A stretch of DNA of 64,000 nucleotides from an uncultured Collinsella sp. (GCA_900541235.1 UQIW01000007.1:24908-88907), one strand, 5' to 3'. Positions 23,316 through 33,600 are shown, counted from the stretch's first letter. Program-made: numbers and translations. Notes: a model not told the origin generated them from the letters alone.

Positions 23316-26300
23316 ATGAGCAAACTCGTCGAGGGCATCAAGGACCGCATGGTCGCTGCTGCGCGCGAGGCCGCGCCCGCCGTGGTGGACGCCGCGCAGA
23401 AGGCCGCGACTGCCGCTGCCGAGAAAGTTGCCGAGGCAGTTGCCGATGCCAAGAACGCGGCAGGGGAGACGTCCGTCGCTAGCGAGCCCGCCACCGCCGC
23501 TGAGCCCGTAGCCGCCGGCCAGGCCCCCGAAGGCGCGATCTTCAACCCCGAGAACGCTCGCGGCAGCCTGCATCTGGGCATCGACGTGGGCTCCACCACC
23601 GTTAAGCTCGCCGTGCTCAACGACGACAACCAGATCGTCTATGCCAAGTACCAGCGCCACCACACCGACGTCCGCGCCTGCGCCCGCGACCTGTTCGAGG
23701 GCGCTGCGACCGTGCTGCCGACGGCCCAGATGACCTGCGCCATTACCGGCTCGGGCGGCCTGCTGCTGTCCCAGTGGCTCGACCTGGAGTTTGTCCAGGA
23801 GGTCATCGCCAGCAAGCGCGCTGTCGAGACTCTTATCCCGGCCACCGACGTTGCCATCGAGCTGGGCGGCGAGGACGCCAAGATCATCTACTTCGACAAC
23901 GGCATCGAGCAGCGCATGAACGGCACCTGCGCCGGCGGCACGGGCGCGTTCATCGACCAGATGGCAACCCTGCTGCACACTGACGCCAGCGGTCTCAACG
24001 AGCTCGCGGCCAACGCCACCACCATCTATCCCATCGCTAGCCGCTGCGGTGTCTTTGCCAAGACCGACGTCCAGCCGCTGCTCAACGAGGGCGCCCGCCC
24101 CGAGGACGTGGCCGCCTCCATCTTCCAGGCCGTCGTGACCCAGACTATCTCGGGTCTGGCGTGCGGCCGTCCCATCCGCGGCAACGTCGCCTTCCTGGGC
24201 GGTCCGCTGCAGTACCTCTCCGAGCTGCGCCACCGCTTCTACCTCACGCTCAACCTGGACGAGGAGCACCGTATCGTGCCCCAAAACGCTCACCTGTTTG
24301 TGGCGAGCGGCGCCGCCATGGCGCACGAGTCCAACAAGCTCAGCACGTTCCCGCAGCTCATCGAGGCCATCGATGCTCTGGGCGACACGCAAGGTGCCGA
24401 GGTTGAGCGTCTGGATCCGCTCTTCGCCACCGACGAGGACTTTGCCGAGTTCAAGGGTCGCCACGACCAGGAAGTCGTCCCCAAGGGCAAGCTCGACGGC
24501 TACACCGGCCGCGTGTTCATTGGCATCGACGCCGGTTCCACCACCATGAAGGCCGCGCTCGTGGGCGAGGACGGCCAGCTGCTGCACACCTGGTACGGCA
24601 ACAACAACGGTGACATCCTGGGCACGGCCAAGGTCATCATGGCCGATTTCTACAACCACATCCCCGCTGGCTGCACCATCGGCCACGTGACAACTACGGG
24701 CTACGGCGAGGCGCTGCTCATCGAGGCGCTCAAGGCCGACTCCGGCGAGATCGAGACCGTTGCGCACCTGCGCGGTGCCAAGGCATTCCTGCCCGGCGTC
24801 GAGTTTATCCTGGACATCGGCGGCCAGGACATGAAGTGCCTGCGCGTCAAGGACGGCGTTATCGAGCACATCATGCTCAACGAGGCCTGCTCGTCGGGCT
24901 GCGGCAGCTTTATCGAGAGTTTCGCCGTGTCTATGAACATGGACGTGCGCGCGTTCGCCGACGCCGCCATCCATGCCAAGGCCCCGGTCGACCTGGGCAG
25001 TCGCTGCACGGTCTTTATGAACTCGCGCGTCAAGCAGGCGCAAAAGGAAGGCGCCACGGTGGGCGACATCGCGGCCGGCCTGTCCTATTCCGTCATCAAG
25101 AATGCCCTGTTCAAGGTCATTAAGCTTCGCGACCCCAAGGAGATCGGCAACCAGGTAATCGTTCAGGGCGGCACCTTTATGTCCGATGCCACGCTGCGCG
25201 CGTTTGAGCAGCTCACCGGCGTTCATGCCGTGCGTCCCGACATCGCCGGCTGCATGGGCGCCTATGGCGCGGCCCTGCTCGCTCGCGATCGCGCCGGCGC
25301 CGGCGGCACCTCGACCATCCTCTCGGCCGAGGACATTGCGCACCTCACTGTGACGCAAAAGCACGTCCGCTGCGGCCGTTGCTCTAACAACTGTCAGCTT
25401 ACCGTCAACGACTTTGGCGGCAGCAGGCGCTTCATTACCGGCAACCGCTGCGAGAAGGGCGCCGGCCACAAAAAGCAGAAGACCGAGGCCCCCAACCTCT
25501 TCAAAAAGAAAAACGAGTTGCTCTTTAACCGCGAGGTCCTGAGTCCCGACGAGGCCCCGCGCGGCACCGTCGGCATTCCGCGCGCGCTCAACATGTACGA
25601 GAACTACCCCTTCTGGCACGCGTTCTTTACGCGTCTGGGCTTTAGCGTGCAGCTGTCCGACCAGTCGAGCAAGAAGACCTACCAGGCGGGCATCGAGTCC
25701 ATGCCGTCCGAGAGCGTGTGCTACCCGGCAAAGATGAGCCACGGCCATGTGATGAACCTTATCGACCGTGACGTCGACTTCATCTGGATGCCGTGCGTGC
25801 GCTGGGAGCGCAAGGAGGATCCGACGGCTGGCAACTGCTATAACTGCCCCATCGTCATGAGCTACCCCACGGCGCTGGCGCTCAACATCGACGAGATTCG
25901 CGAGCAGAACATCGAGTTCCTGTATCCGTTTGTGCCGTATCACGACAAGACCGAGCTCAAGCGCCGTCTGTACCAGGTACTCGCCGTCGACCGCGTGGCC
26001 GATGCGCAAGCCGGTCGCGGTCGCGTGCGTGGACCCAAGATCACGCGCTCCGAGGTCGATGCCGCCGTCAACGCTGCCTTTGAGGCCGATGCGCGTTTCC
26101 ACGAGGACATCCAGACTATGGGCGAGGAGGCTCTTAAGTGGGTCGAGGACCACGGCGGTCACGGCATCGTGCTCGCCGGCCGCCCCTACCATAACGACCC
26201 CGAGATCAACCACGCCCTGCCCGAACTTATCTCGAGCTTTGGCTTTGCGGTCTTTACCGAGGATTCGCTTGCGCACCTGGTGAAGCCCGAGCGTCCCATC

Positions 26301-28097
26301 CGCGTCGTCGACCAGTGGATGTACCACAGCCGCCTGTACGCCGTCGCCCGTTTTGTGACGATGCGCAACGACCTGGACCTGATCCAGCTCAACTCTTTCG
26401 GCTGTGGTCTTGATGCCCTGACTACCGACCAGGTGCAGGAGATTCTGGAGGCCAGCGGCAAGATCTATACCGTGCTCAAGATTGACGAGGTGTCCAACCT
26501 GGGTGCCGCGCGCATCCGCATCCGCTCGCTCATGGCTGCGCTTAAGGACCAGGAGGCTGAGCGCTTGGCTGAGGCAACGGCCGCGGGCGAGGCCTACGAG
26601 CAGGGCGATGCCGCGCCGGTGGCGCCCTCCACGGATGCCCCCGCGTTCGCGAGCCGCAAGTACACGTTCGAGGCGCAGCGCGAGAGTGCTTCGACCGCGT
26701 GGCCCAAGGTGCCCTTTACCGAGCAGATGCGCGAGGAGGGCTACACCATCCTGTGCCCGCAGATGGCGCCGATCCACTTTGATCTGGTCAAAGAGGTGTT
26801 CCGCGGTGCCGGCTACAACTTGGAACTGCTGCCCTCAACCGATCACGACGCTGTCGAGGCTGGCCTGCGCTATGTGAACAATGACATTTGCTACCCGTCG
26901 ATCCTGGTGACGGGCCAGATCATGGAGGCCATCGAGAGCGGTCGGTACGACCTGTCCAAGACGGCCGTGGTCATCAGCCAGACCGGCGGCGGCTGCCGTG
27001 CCACCAACTACATCGCGCTCATCCGCAAGGCCCTGCGCGAGAGCGGCCACCCCGAGATTCCGGTGATCTCGCTTTCGGCCGTGGCGCTGGGCGAGGACAA
27101 CCCCGGCTTTAAGATTACGCCGGCGCTGCTTAAGCAGGCAGTCTACGCGGTGCTCTTTGGCGACGTGATGATGCAGATGCTCTACCGCTGCCGCCCGTAC
27201 GAGGCCACGCCCGGTGCCGCCAACGCGCTCTACGAGGAGTACATGGCGCGCGCCCGCAAGCTGGCGCCCAAGTTCAACCGCCACAACTACACCAAGCTGT
27301 GCCGCGAGGCCATCTGCGCGTTCGACACTATGCCGCTCGTGGGCGAGGGCACCAAGCCGCGCGTGGGTGTGGTCGGCGAGATCCTGGTCAAGTTCCACCC
27401 TACGGCCAACAACCATGTGGTCGACGTGATCGAGCGCGAGGGCTGCGAGGCCGTGGTGCCGGGTCTGCTCGACTTCTTCCTGTACTCCATGAGCAACGCG
27501 GAGCTGCAGAAGGACGAGCTGGGAAGCTCTGCCACTACGCGCGCTGGTATGCAGGCGCTCATCAAACTCGTGGACTGGATGCGTACGCCGGTGGAGGAGA
27601 TGCTCGAAAGGTCCCGCCGCTTTGAGGCTCCCGAGCGCATCGGCACCATGGCCGACAAGGCCCGCACAGTGCTTTCGGTGTGCAACAACATGGGCGAGGG
27701 CTGGCTGCTCACGGCCGAGATGCTCGACCTGATCGACCACGGTGCGCCCAACATCATCTGCACGCAGCCTTTCGCGTGCCTGCCCAACCACGTGGTGGGC
27801 AAGGCCGTGATCAAGGAGCTGCGCCGCCAGCATCCCGAGAGCAACATCGTCGCGGTGGACTACGACCCCGGTGCGTCCGAGGTCAACCAGCTCAACCGCA
27901 TTAAGCTCATGATCAGCGTGGCCAAGGAGAACATGCGCGCCGGTAAGGGCTTTAAGCTTGAGAAGGTGGCGCCGCTCGCGATGGACGAGGTCACTGGCCG
28001 GATGCGTGCCCATGATGGCTGCGTGAGCTGCGGATCTGCCAGTGAGGAGGCCGTTGCATCGGTCGCCAAGCGCCTGGGGCGCGGCATTAAGAAGTAG
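23316..28097 (+). CDS. Giant BadF/BcrA-type acyl-CoA dehydratase activase-related protein
   Basis: A 1593-residue fusion found in anaerobes. Residues 1-80 are an Ala-rich helical extension. Two ASKHA ATPase modules follow: LGIDVGSTTVKLAV near 87 with NGTCAGGTGAFIDQM, and IGIDAGSTTMKAAL near 400 with NEACSSGCGSFIESF. These Cys resemble the bridging 4Fe-4S ligands of HgdC/BcrA activases. A Cys cluster CGRCSNNC lies near 684. The rest resembles the DUF2229/CoA enzyme activase and 2-hydroxyacyl-CoA dehydratase-like regions, ending in DGCVSCG. By family analogy it is an ATP-driven electron-transfer protein for a radical dehydratase or reductase, but the partner and substrate are unknown. Confidence 0.85.
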   Translation: MSKLVEGIKDRMVAAAREAAPAVVDAAQKAATAAAEKVAEAVADAKNAAGETSVASEPATAAEPVAAGQAPEGAIFNPENARGSLHLGIDVGSTTVKLAVLNDDNQIVYAKYQRHHTDVRACARDLFEGAATVLPTAQMTCAITGSGGLLLSQWLDLEFVQEVIASKRAVETLIPATDVAIELGGEDAKIIYFDNGIEQRMNGTCAGGTGAFIDQMATLLHTDASGLNELAANATTIYPIASRCGVFAKTDVQPLLNEGARPEDVAASIFQAVVTQTISGLACGRPIRGNVAFLGGPLQYLSELRHRFYLTLNLDEEHRIVPQNAHLFVASGAAMAHESNKLSTFPQLIEAIDALGDTQGAEVERLDPLFATDEDFAEFKGRHDQEVVPKGKLDGYTGRVFIGIDAGSTTMKAALVGEDGQLLHTWYGNNNGDILGTAKVIMADFYNHIPAGCTIGHVTTTGYGEALLIEALKADSGEIETVAHLRGAKAFLPGVEFILDIGGQDMKCLRVKDGVIEHIMLNEACSSGCGSFIESFAVSMNMDVRAFADAAIHAKAPVDLGSRCTVFMNSRVKQAQKEGATVGDIAAGLSYSVIKNALFKVIKLRDPKEIGNQVIVQGGTFMSDATLRAFEQLTGVHAVRPDIAGCMGAYGAALLARDRAGAGGTSTILSAEDIAHLTVTQKHVRCGRCSNNCQLTVNDFGGSRRFITGNRCEKGAGHKKQKTEAPNLFKKKNELLFNREVLSPDEAPRGTVGIPRALNMYENYPFWHAFFTRLGFSVQLSDQSSKKTYQAGIESMPSESVCYPAKMSHGHVMNLIDRDVDFIWMPCVRWERKEDPTAGNCYNCPIVMSYPTALALNIDEIREQNIEFLYPFVPYHDKTELKRRLYQVLAVDRVADAQAGRGRVRGPKITRSEVDAAVNAAFEADARFHEDIQTMGEEALKWVEDHGGHGIVLAGRPYHNDPEINHALPELISSFGFAVFTEDSLAHLVKPERPIRVVDQWMYHSRLYAVARFVTMRNDLDLIQLNSFGCGLDALTTDQVQEILEASGKIYTVLKIDEVSNLGAARIRIRSLMAALKDQEAERLAEATAAGEAYEQGDAAPVAPSTDAPAFASRKYTFEAQRESASTAWPKVPFTEQMREEGYTILCPQMAPIHFDLVKEVFRGAGYNLELLPSTDHDAVEAGLRYVNNDICYPSILVTGQIMEAIESGRYDLSKTAVVISQTGGGCRATNYIALIRKALRESGHPEIPVISLSAVALGEDNPGFKITPALLKQAVYAVLFGDVMMQMLYRCRPYEATPGAANALYEEYMARARKLAPKFNRHNYTKLCREAICAFDTMPLVGEGTKPRVGVVGEILVKFHPTANNHVVDVIEREGCEAVVPGLLDFFLYSMSNAELQKDELGSSATTRAGMQALIKLVDWMRTPVEEMLERSRRFEAPERIGTMADKARTVLSVCNNMGEGWLLTAEMLDLIDHGAPNIICTQPFACLPNHVVGKAVIKELRRQHPESNIVAVDYDPGASEVNQLNRIKLMISVAKENMRAGKGFKLEKVAPLAMDEVTGRMRAHDGCVSCGSASEEAVASVAKRLGRGIKK

Positions 28098-28125
28098 CTG
28101 GTCTGCTATGGGCTAGATATGAGAC

Positions 28126-28162
28126 AAACGGGTGGTAGCCGTAGCGGCTGCCACCCGTTTTT
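28126..28162 (+). terminator. Intrinsic terminator of the activase operon
   Basis: A 16-bp stem (28126-28141 with 28145-28160, one mismatch) with a 3-base loop and TTTTT tail, 29 bases past the stop. Confidence 0.85.
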
Positions 28163-28182
28163 ACTGGACATATGTTGCGCAA

Positions 28183-28403
28183 ATGACCTTGCTACGGCCT
28201 TCCGTGGGCTTGTCCGATTTTTGGGCAGGTTCGGGCTTTGAGGACAAGCTGCTGCAAGCCCAGGGCGATTTTTCGCTCAACGCAGGCCAGCACAGTGTGA
28301 CCTATCTGCCAAACGACGAGACGACCGCTACGGTCTGGCCATCGCCACCTACGAGATGGAAGCCGAAAAGTACATCTACCGCGTGTACAAGTACGAGCTG
28401 TAG
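28183..28403 (+). pseudogene. Frameshifted remnant of an unknown gene
   Basis: From ATG at 28183 one frame reads sensibly to LNAGQHSVTYLPNDE (about 28320). The +1 frame then continues with DDRYGLAIATYEMEAEKYIY and ends YRVYKYEL at a TAG (28401-28403). Codon use looks coding on both sides of the switch. No ribosome-binding site is evident and the family is not recognised. This could be a decayed 3-prime part of a gene or chance; evidence is modest. Confidence 0.35.
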
Positions 28404-28449
28404 GGCCGCGCTTAGGTTTGACCAATGGAGTATGAAAACACGCCGCTCG

Positions 28450-28542
28450 CCGATATCCCCTCCGCGAGTAGCAGCCATATGGTTTGATAAAAGAAGCATA
28501 TGGCTGTCGCCAGCCTGCTGGCGACGTTCCCCCTGATATCGG
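28450..28542. repeat. Palindromic module with two internal hairpins
   Basis: Outer CCGATATC (28450-28457) and GATATCGG (28535-28542) enclose two consecutive perfect hairpins: CAGCCATATG / CATATGGCTG (28472-28506) and TCGCCAGC / GCTGGCGA (28507-28524). The layout resembles a small cloverleaf. Its right arm runs into GGAGG of a leader ORF. Confidence 0.5.
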
Positions 28543-28553
28543 AGGTTCCAGGT

Positions 28554-28592
28554 ATGTTTCGCGCTCCGTTAAACAACTATCGGTTGGGCTAA
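28554..28592 (+). CDS. Twelve-residue leader ORF
   Basis: ATG at 28554 follows GGAGG with eight bases spacing and encodes MFRAPLNNYRLG, stopping one base before the next gene's ATG. The downstream gene has no Shine-Dalgarno of its own, so translational coupling through this mini-ORF is likely. It may have no function as a peptide. Confidence 0.4.
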   Translation: MFRAPLNNYRLG

Positions 28593-28593
28593 C

Positions 28594-29043
28594 ATGGGTC
28601 GCCGTGCTATTTCGATAACCCTTGCAGTGGTCTGCCTGGCTGTGCTCCTGGGCGCTACAGGGCTGTTTGCTATAAGCCGAGAAACGTCCTATATGCAGAA
28701 ATGCGCTTCCGAAGGGTTTGCCGTTGACGGTTACTATCGGGATGACAAAACGAGTCTGGAAATCCTGGCCTTTCTTGAAGAGGATAACCATCGGTGGCAA
28801 CTGGTCGACAAAGACGGCAGCTGCGTTGACGGGCAGTTTAAGCGTACGGATGACCCCAACATCCTGATATTAAAGAAGGAAAACGGCGAAGAATTCGGTA
28901 CGGTCCACGTGGCGTATATGTCACGCCGACGCGAGCAGGGCCAGCTCTATCTATTTAGAGATAGCAAAGTGACCCGATTTTATCTGGTGAGCACCGAACC
29001 TGCGTTTACGGTGGAGTCTGGCGATGTCGATCTGGACAGTTGA
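28594..29043 (+). CDS. Membrane-anchored hypothetical protein
   Basis: A 149-residue protein with an N-terminal hydrophobic helix (about residues 5-27) after basic residues, so anchored with its body outside the membrane. The rest is a small mixed domain with alternating beta segments (HRWQLVDKDGSCVDGQF, TRFYLVSTEP), possibly a lipocalin-like or META-like fold. No family is recognised. Lower GC than flanking genes. It probably depends on coupling to the 12-residue leader ORF. Confidence 0.6.
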   Translation: MGRRAISITLAVVCLAVLLGATGLFAISRETSYMQKCASEGFAVDGYYRDDKTSLEILAFLEEDNHRWQLVDKDGSCVDGQFKRTDDPNILILKKENGEEFGTVHVAYMSRRREQGQLYLFRDSKVTRFYLVSTEPAFTVESGDVDLDS

Positions 29044-29168
29044 TTCACGGCAATAAAACGGCGAGTATGGCGCGGGTGCGAACTGCGCCCCGCCATTTCC
29101 TCGTGTCCGTATCGCGTCTGCGCCTCGTCGTAACTTGCGTCCGTGCGAGCATTCGTCCCGCGCCGGCA

Positions 29169-30308
29169 TCACTTCACATCGAACTCCACGCGATCGAGTT
29201 CGGGTGCGTTGAGGTCGATGAGCTTGCGGGCGACGTGGCGGTCGTGCGCCCCGAGCGCCTCGCTTGTCGTCACGTGGGCGACAACCTCGCGCTCGACGAT
29301 GCCCTCTTCCTCGCCCTTGGCAGCTGAGGTCTCGACGGCGACGGTGTAATCCTTAAAGCCCGGCAGCACCGCGGCGAGCTCGCGCGTGGTTTCGGTGACG
29401 CCGTAGCCGTCCTGCACGCCGGCCTGCGCCGAGCCAATGGAACCCGCCGTCATAACGATGCAGGGGATGGCAAAGACTACCGTGCCCACAATGATGCGGC
29501 GGCGCACCTTGCGTGACAGCTCGTCGACCTCGGCATTTTCCTCGGCGGTCACAATGCCGTCGCCGTTGAGATCACGCTTAAGCGGTACACGCAAAAGAAG
29601 CAGCACGGCTTCGGCCGCGAGTGCGATAAAGACCACGTTGATGCCAAACTCGTAAAGCGCCGAGAGAAACAGCGACCCGCTTGCGATGGCGATGCCATAG
29701 CCCGCCGCGCACAGAGGCGGCATGAGCGCGGTCGCCACGGCCACGCCGGCGATGAGCGTGGCGGGTTCCTGGTCGCGCGAGTTGCCCAGCCCGCCTGCAA
29801 AGCCGCCTGCGAGTGCGACGGTAAGGTCCCAGACGGTGGGTGTAGAGTTGTCGATGATGGCGGCCGTGGTGGTGCCAAGGGGCGAGAGCTTAAAGTACAG
29901 CGTGGACGTGACCAGGCAAAAGGCCATCTGCAGCGCAAGGCTGGCGACGGCCTCGACGGTAATCTCGCGGTCGAGCGTGGCGATGCCGTATGCCATGGCA
30001 AGGACCGAGCCCATGAGCGGGCAGATGAGCATGGCGCCCACGATGGCGATGTCCGAATCGATATCGAGGCCGATGCTCGCGATCAGCATGGCGATGATGA
30101 GGATGCATAGGTGGGAGCCAGTCAGACGCGCCCCGTTTACAAAACGCTTGCGGATCACGTGATAGGGCGCGCGTCCCTCGCGAATGTTGAACGCGCGCTT
30201 TAAAAAGCGACCAGCCTGCTCGGCAGCCTCACTATGAGCAGGGCGGATGCCGTGGCGCCGGTGATGGCGTTCGCGTAGTCGCTTGATCTGTTGTTTGTCG
30301 AGTTCCAT
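29169..30308 (-). CDS. DUF389 (TIGR00341-type) membrane protein with an EF-hand-like loop
   Basis: A 379-residue integral membrane protein with several helices. The core DSDIAIVGAMLICPLMGSVLAMAYGIA and GVAVATALMPPLCAAGYGIA segments are typical of DUF389, whose function is unknown. Between two membrane parts lies DLNGDGIVTAEE, which fits the canonical EF-hand calcium loop (D-x-N-x-D-G-x-x-T-x-x-E). A C-terminal soluble region follows. The start at 30308 is preferred for the GAGGTGGAC before it; the longer frame adds 49 non-conserved residues. Confidence 0.78.
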   Translation of the reverse strand: MELDKQQIKRLRERHHRRHGIRPAHSEAAEQAGRFLKRAFNIREGRAPYHVIRKRFVNGARLTGSHLCILIIAMLIASIGLDIDSDIAIVGAMLICPLMGSVLAMAYGIATLDREITVEAVASLALQMAFCLVTSTLYFKLSPLGTTTAAIIDNSTPTVWDLTVALAGGFAGGLGNSRDQEPATLIAGVAVATALMPPLCAAGYGIAIASGSLFLSALYEFGINVVFIALAAEAVLLLLRVPLKRDLNGDGIVTAEENAEVDELSRKVRRRIIVGTVVFAIPCIVMTAGSIGSAQAGVQDGYGVTETTRELAAVLPGFKDYTVAVETSAAKGEEEGIVEREVVAHVTTSEALGAHDRHVARKLIDLNAPELDRVEFDVK

Positions 30309-30535
30309 GTCCACCTCGTTCCAGCGCGGTCCGCGCAACGCGCCCGTTGTCCTAACTCTACACCGTGGCGGGCGGGGTGTCTGTTGGATGCGGAATCCGA
30401 TGGGGCAGATGACGCGGGGGCAAATGCAAATCATAGGCTCAATTCGATCCCGCAAGAATATGATGCACCAGCTCCTACATATGTGACGAAATTGTGAAGC
30501 ACGAGAGCGTGAATTTCAAAAAATACGCTGGTCGC

Positions 30536-30550
30536 CAATGTTGCGCAACA
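30536..30550. promoter_or_regulatory. Candidate operator CAATGTTGCGCAACA
   Basis: Contains the perfect palindrome TGTTGCGCAACA, 65 bases before the surface-protein start. The identical 15-mer occurs at 46692-46706 upstream of a zinc-ribbon membrane gene. A weaker match (ATGTTGCGCAAAT) lies at 28172. A shared regulator is inferred. Confidence 0.45.
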
Positions 30551-30615
30551 GAATTCAAAAATCGACAGCTACCGTTTGATACGTATGGATACATCCGTGT
30601 CAAAGGGAGAAAGCC

Positions 30616-33600
30616 ATGGCAAACTACAGTCCACAACACTTTGAGCCTCGGGCCAAGGCCGTCAACGTCAAGGGCGTTGCTAACCGCGCCGTCGCAACCG
30701 TTTTGACGGCGGGCCTCATCGCTCAGCCGCTCATGTCGCCGCTGGCGGCAATCGCCGCACCGTCGACCGATAACGGCGATTCTGTTCAGGGGGGGGGTAG
30801 TTCTGTAGAGAATACCGTTGCCGCCGGTAACCAAGCGGTCGTAAAGACGGCTGCCCAGCTGGCCGAGGAGTCGGCAAAGCAGCTCAAGGACGCTCAGGCC
30901 GCCTACGATGCCGCCCAGAAGAAGGCCGACGCGGCGGGCCAGTCTCAAAAGCAGGCACAGCAGCAAAAGAATCAGGCCTCGCAGGCCGTGACCGATAACG
31001 CCGCCGAGCAGAACGAGGCCGAGGTAGCCGCGCTTCAGGAGAAGATCGACGAGCTTAAGGCAGCCGTCGAAAAGACCGAGCAGCAGCAGAATAAGCTGGG
31101 CGACCTGAACGATCAGCTCGAACAGGCCAACAAGAGTGTCGAGGATAAGACCCAGGCGCTCAAGGACGCCAAGGCAAAGCAGGATGAGGCCAAGAAGGCC
31201 CTCGATGATGCCCAGGCCAAGCTCGAGGCCATGGGTATGGACGAGTACGAGGCCGCCAAGAAGGCCGTCGAGGACGCGCGGGCAAAGCTCGATGACGCCA
31301 ATAAGGCCGTTACTACTGCACAGGACAATCTGGACCAGGCCAAGGCTGCCGAGGCCAGCGCCCAGCAGGAAAAGCAGAATACCGAGGCAGCTTTGACGAC
31401 TGCCCAGGCCAAGAAGCAGGAGACTGCCGCTGCGCTCGCAGCCGCAACCACCGCGCGCGATAACGCCCAGCAGAAGTTCAACCAGGCGCAGGCCGCGCTC
31501 GATGCTGCCGTCTCGGGTACGGGTGTCGACCTGAGTGCGCTTGAGGCCGCCAAGATCGCTGCTGCTGGCGAGCTCAAGACCGCGCAGGCGGAGCTCAATG
31601 CCGCGACGGATGCCGACGCCACCGCACAGACAAATCTGCAGGCCGCCCAGGCTGCCGTCGCTGCCGCGCAGGAGAAGGCCAACGCCGCCAACGCTGCTGT
31701 GGCATCTGCCCAGTCTGCATACGATGCGGCAAACAAGGAGTACAAGGACGCGGCCAGTAAGCGTGACGCCGCGAAGACGGCATACGAGCAGGCCCAGCAG
31801 ACCGAGGCCGACAAGAAGGCTGAGTACGATAAGCTTGTCGAAGTTCGCAAGCAGAAGCGCAGCGAGTGGGAGGCAGCCTGCGCCGCTTCGAACGCCGCGG
31901 AAAAGGCTTATGACGCTGCTAATGCCCAGGTTGAGGCTCTTGAGCAGCAGATTGCAGACCTAAAGTCCAACATGACCGTTGACCAGGAAGTCATCAGTCA
32001 GGGTATGTCCGGCTTCATGAACTACATCATCGGCGGCAGCCAGTTCACAGCCACGCAGAAAAAGAACGCCCAGGATGCCGTATCGACGTTGACCGGCGCC
32101 GATGACAAGGCCGAATGGTATGACCAGTACGTCGATCAGGACATGTCTCGCGACACCAATCCGCTTTCCTTGGAGCAGATGCGCAACGCCCTGACCTACC
32201 TCGATACCCAGAACAACCTCCGCAAGGCGAACGGTCAGTCGGCACTCAGCGTCAGCCTCCGCATGACTGTGGCAGCTGCCCTCAATACATCGTATTCATC
32301 GAACATCTGGGGGCACTCTGGCTGCTACTATGATAACGGTGAAAATCTTGCCGGCGGCGGCGGCGCATATACCAGCGGAGAGACCGAGGATACCCTCGGC
32401 TGGCCCTACACCGGCCTCTACACCCAAGAGAAGGAGGCATTCGATAAGTACGTCGCGCAGTATGGCGACGAACTCGGCAGCCACCGATATGATGCCTATT
32501 ATATCTCCCAGAACTACAACAGCATCTATCAAGAGTGTGGGCATTATCTCAACATCATCGATGCCGCTGCGGAAGCCATCGGTATTGCAACCGGTAGCGG
32601 AAAGAATACCGATTCCGAGGTAACCGTATTCGATTACAGCGCTGATGACACTCAGGCCGATTTCACGGTCTCCGAGTTCAAGAAGCTCCTGAACGACTAT
32701 ATCGATTCTGCTTATAGCGCCGGCGGCACCCGGGCGCAAAAGCAACAGCTCAAGGAGCTTCAGAGCAAGCTTACCGAAGCACAGAAAAAGTTTGGAACTG
32801 CTAGCGCTGCCTATAACGCTGCACTCAACAAGCAGTATGACGCTCAAGAGGCCTTTAAAGCTGCCGACACGAGCATGAATACTGCCAAGGGCGAGTACGA
32901 GAGCGCTCAGGCTGCCACTGCAACCGCCAAGGGTGCCTATGATGCTGCCAAGAGCGAGCTCGATGCTTCTGGTATTGACATTGACGCTCTTCAGCAGAAC
33001 CTCAATACTGCTAAGGCCGAGGCTGCCACTGCGCAGACTGCTCTCGACAAGGCCAACGCGACGCTCGCCGATTGCCAGACGAACGCCTCTAAGGCGTCGA
33101 CTCGTAAACTGAATGCTCAGAGCGCCTACGACGCCGCCAAGGTAAAGTCCGATCAGGCCAACGAGGCGTATGACAACGCTACCGCTTCGGTCAAGGACCT
33201 TGCCGCCAAGTGCGATGCCGCCAAGACGGATCTTGCGAACAAGCAGGGCACGCTTAACGATGCCAAGAAGGCCGACGACACTGCCCAGGCTGGCGTTGAC
33301 AAGGCTCAGGCCGCAGATGCGCACGCCGCGACCGCTCTTTCGGGCGCCAAGCAGGCAGTTGCCGCCAAGACGCAGACCCTGTCCGACGCACAGGCGAAGG
33401 CCAAGGCTGCCGAGGGCGAACTGGCCGGCGCAAACAAGGCCTTCGAGCGCTTCGCTGGAGCCCAGAAGGCGGTCGACGACGCCAAGGCCGCCTATGACGC
33501 CGCCGTCGCCGGTGTCGCCGATGCCCAGAAGCAGCTCGAGGCCGCCAACGAAGCCGTCGTCGATGCGACCTTCGAGATCGTCGAGGCCAAGGCCGAGCTT

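Noticed and set aside
23301..26777. A 1158-residue open frame on the minus strand, opposite the giant activase gene
   Set aside because: It is the antisense shadow of a high-GC coding region; it is His/Val/Leu/Gly-rich with no domain, while the plus frame has clear ASKHA motifs.
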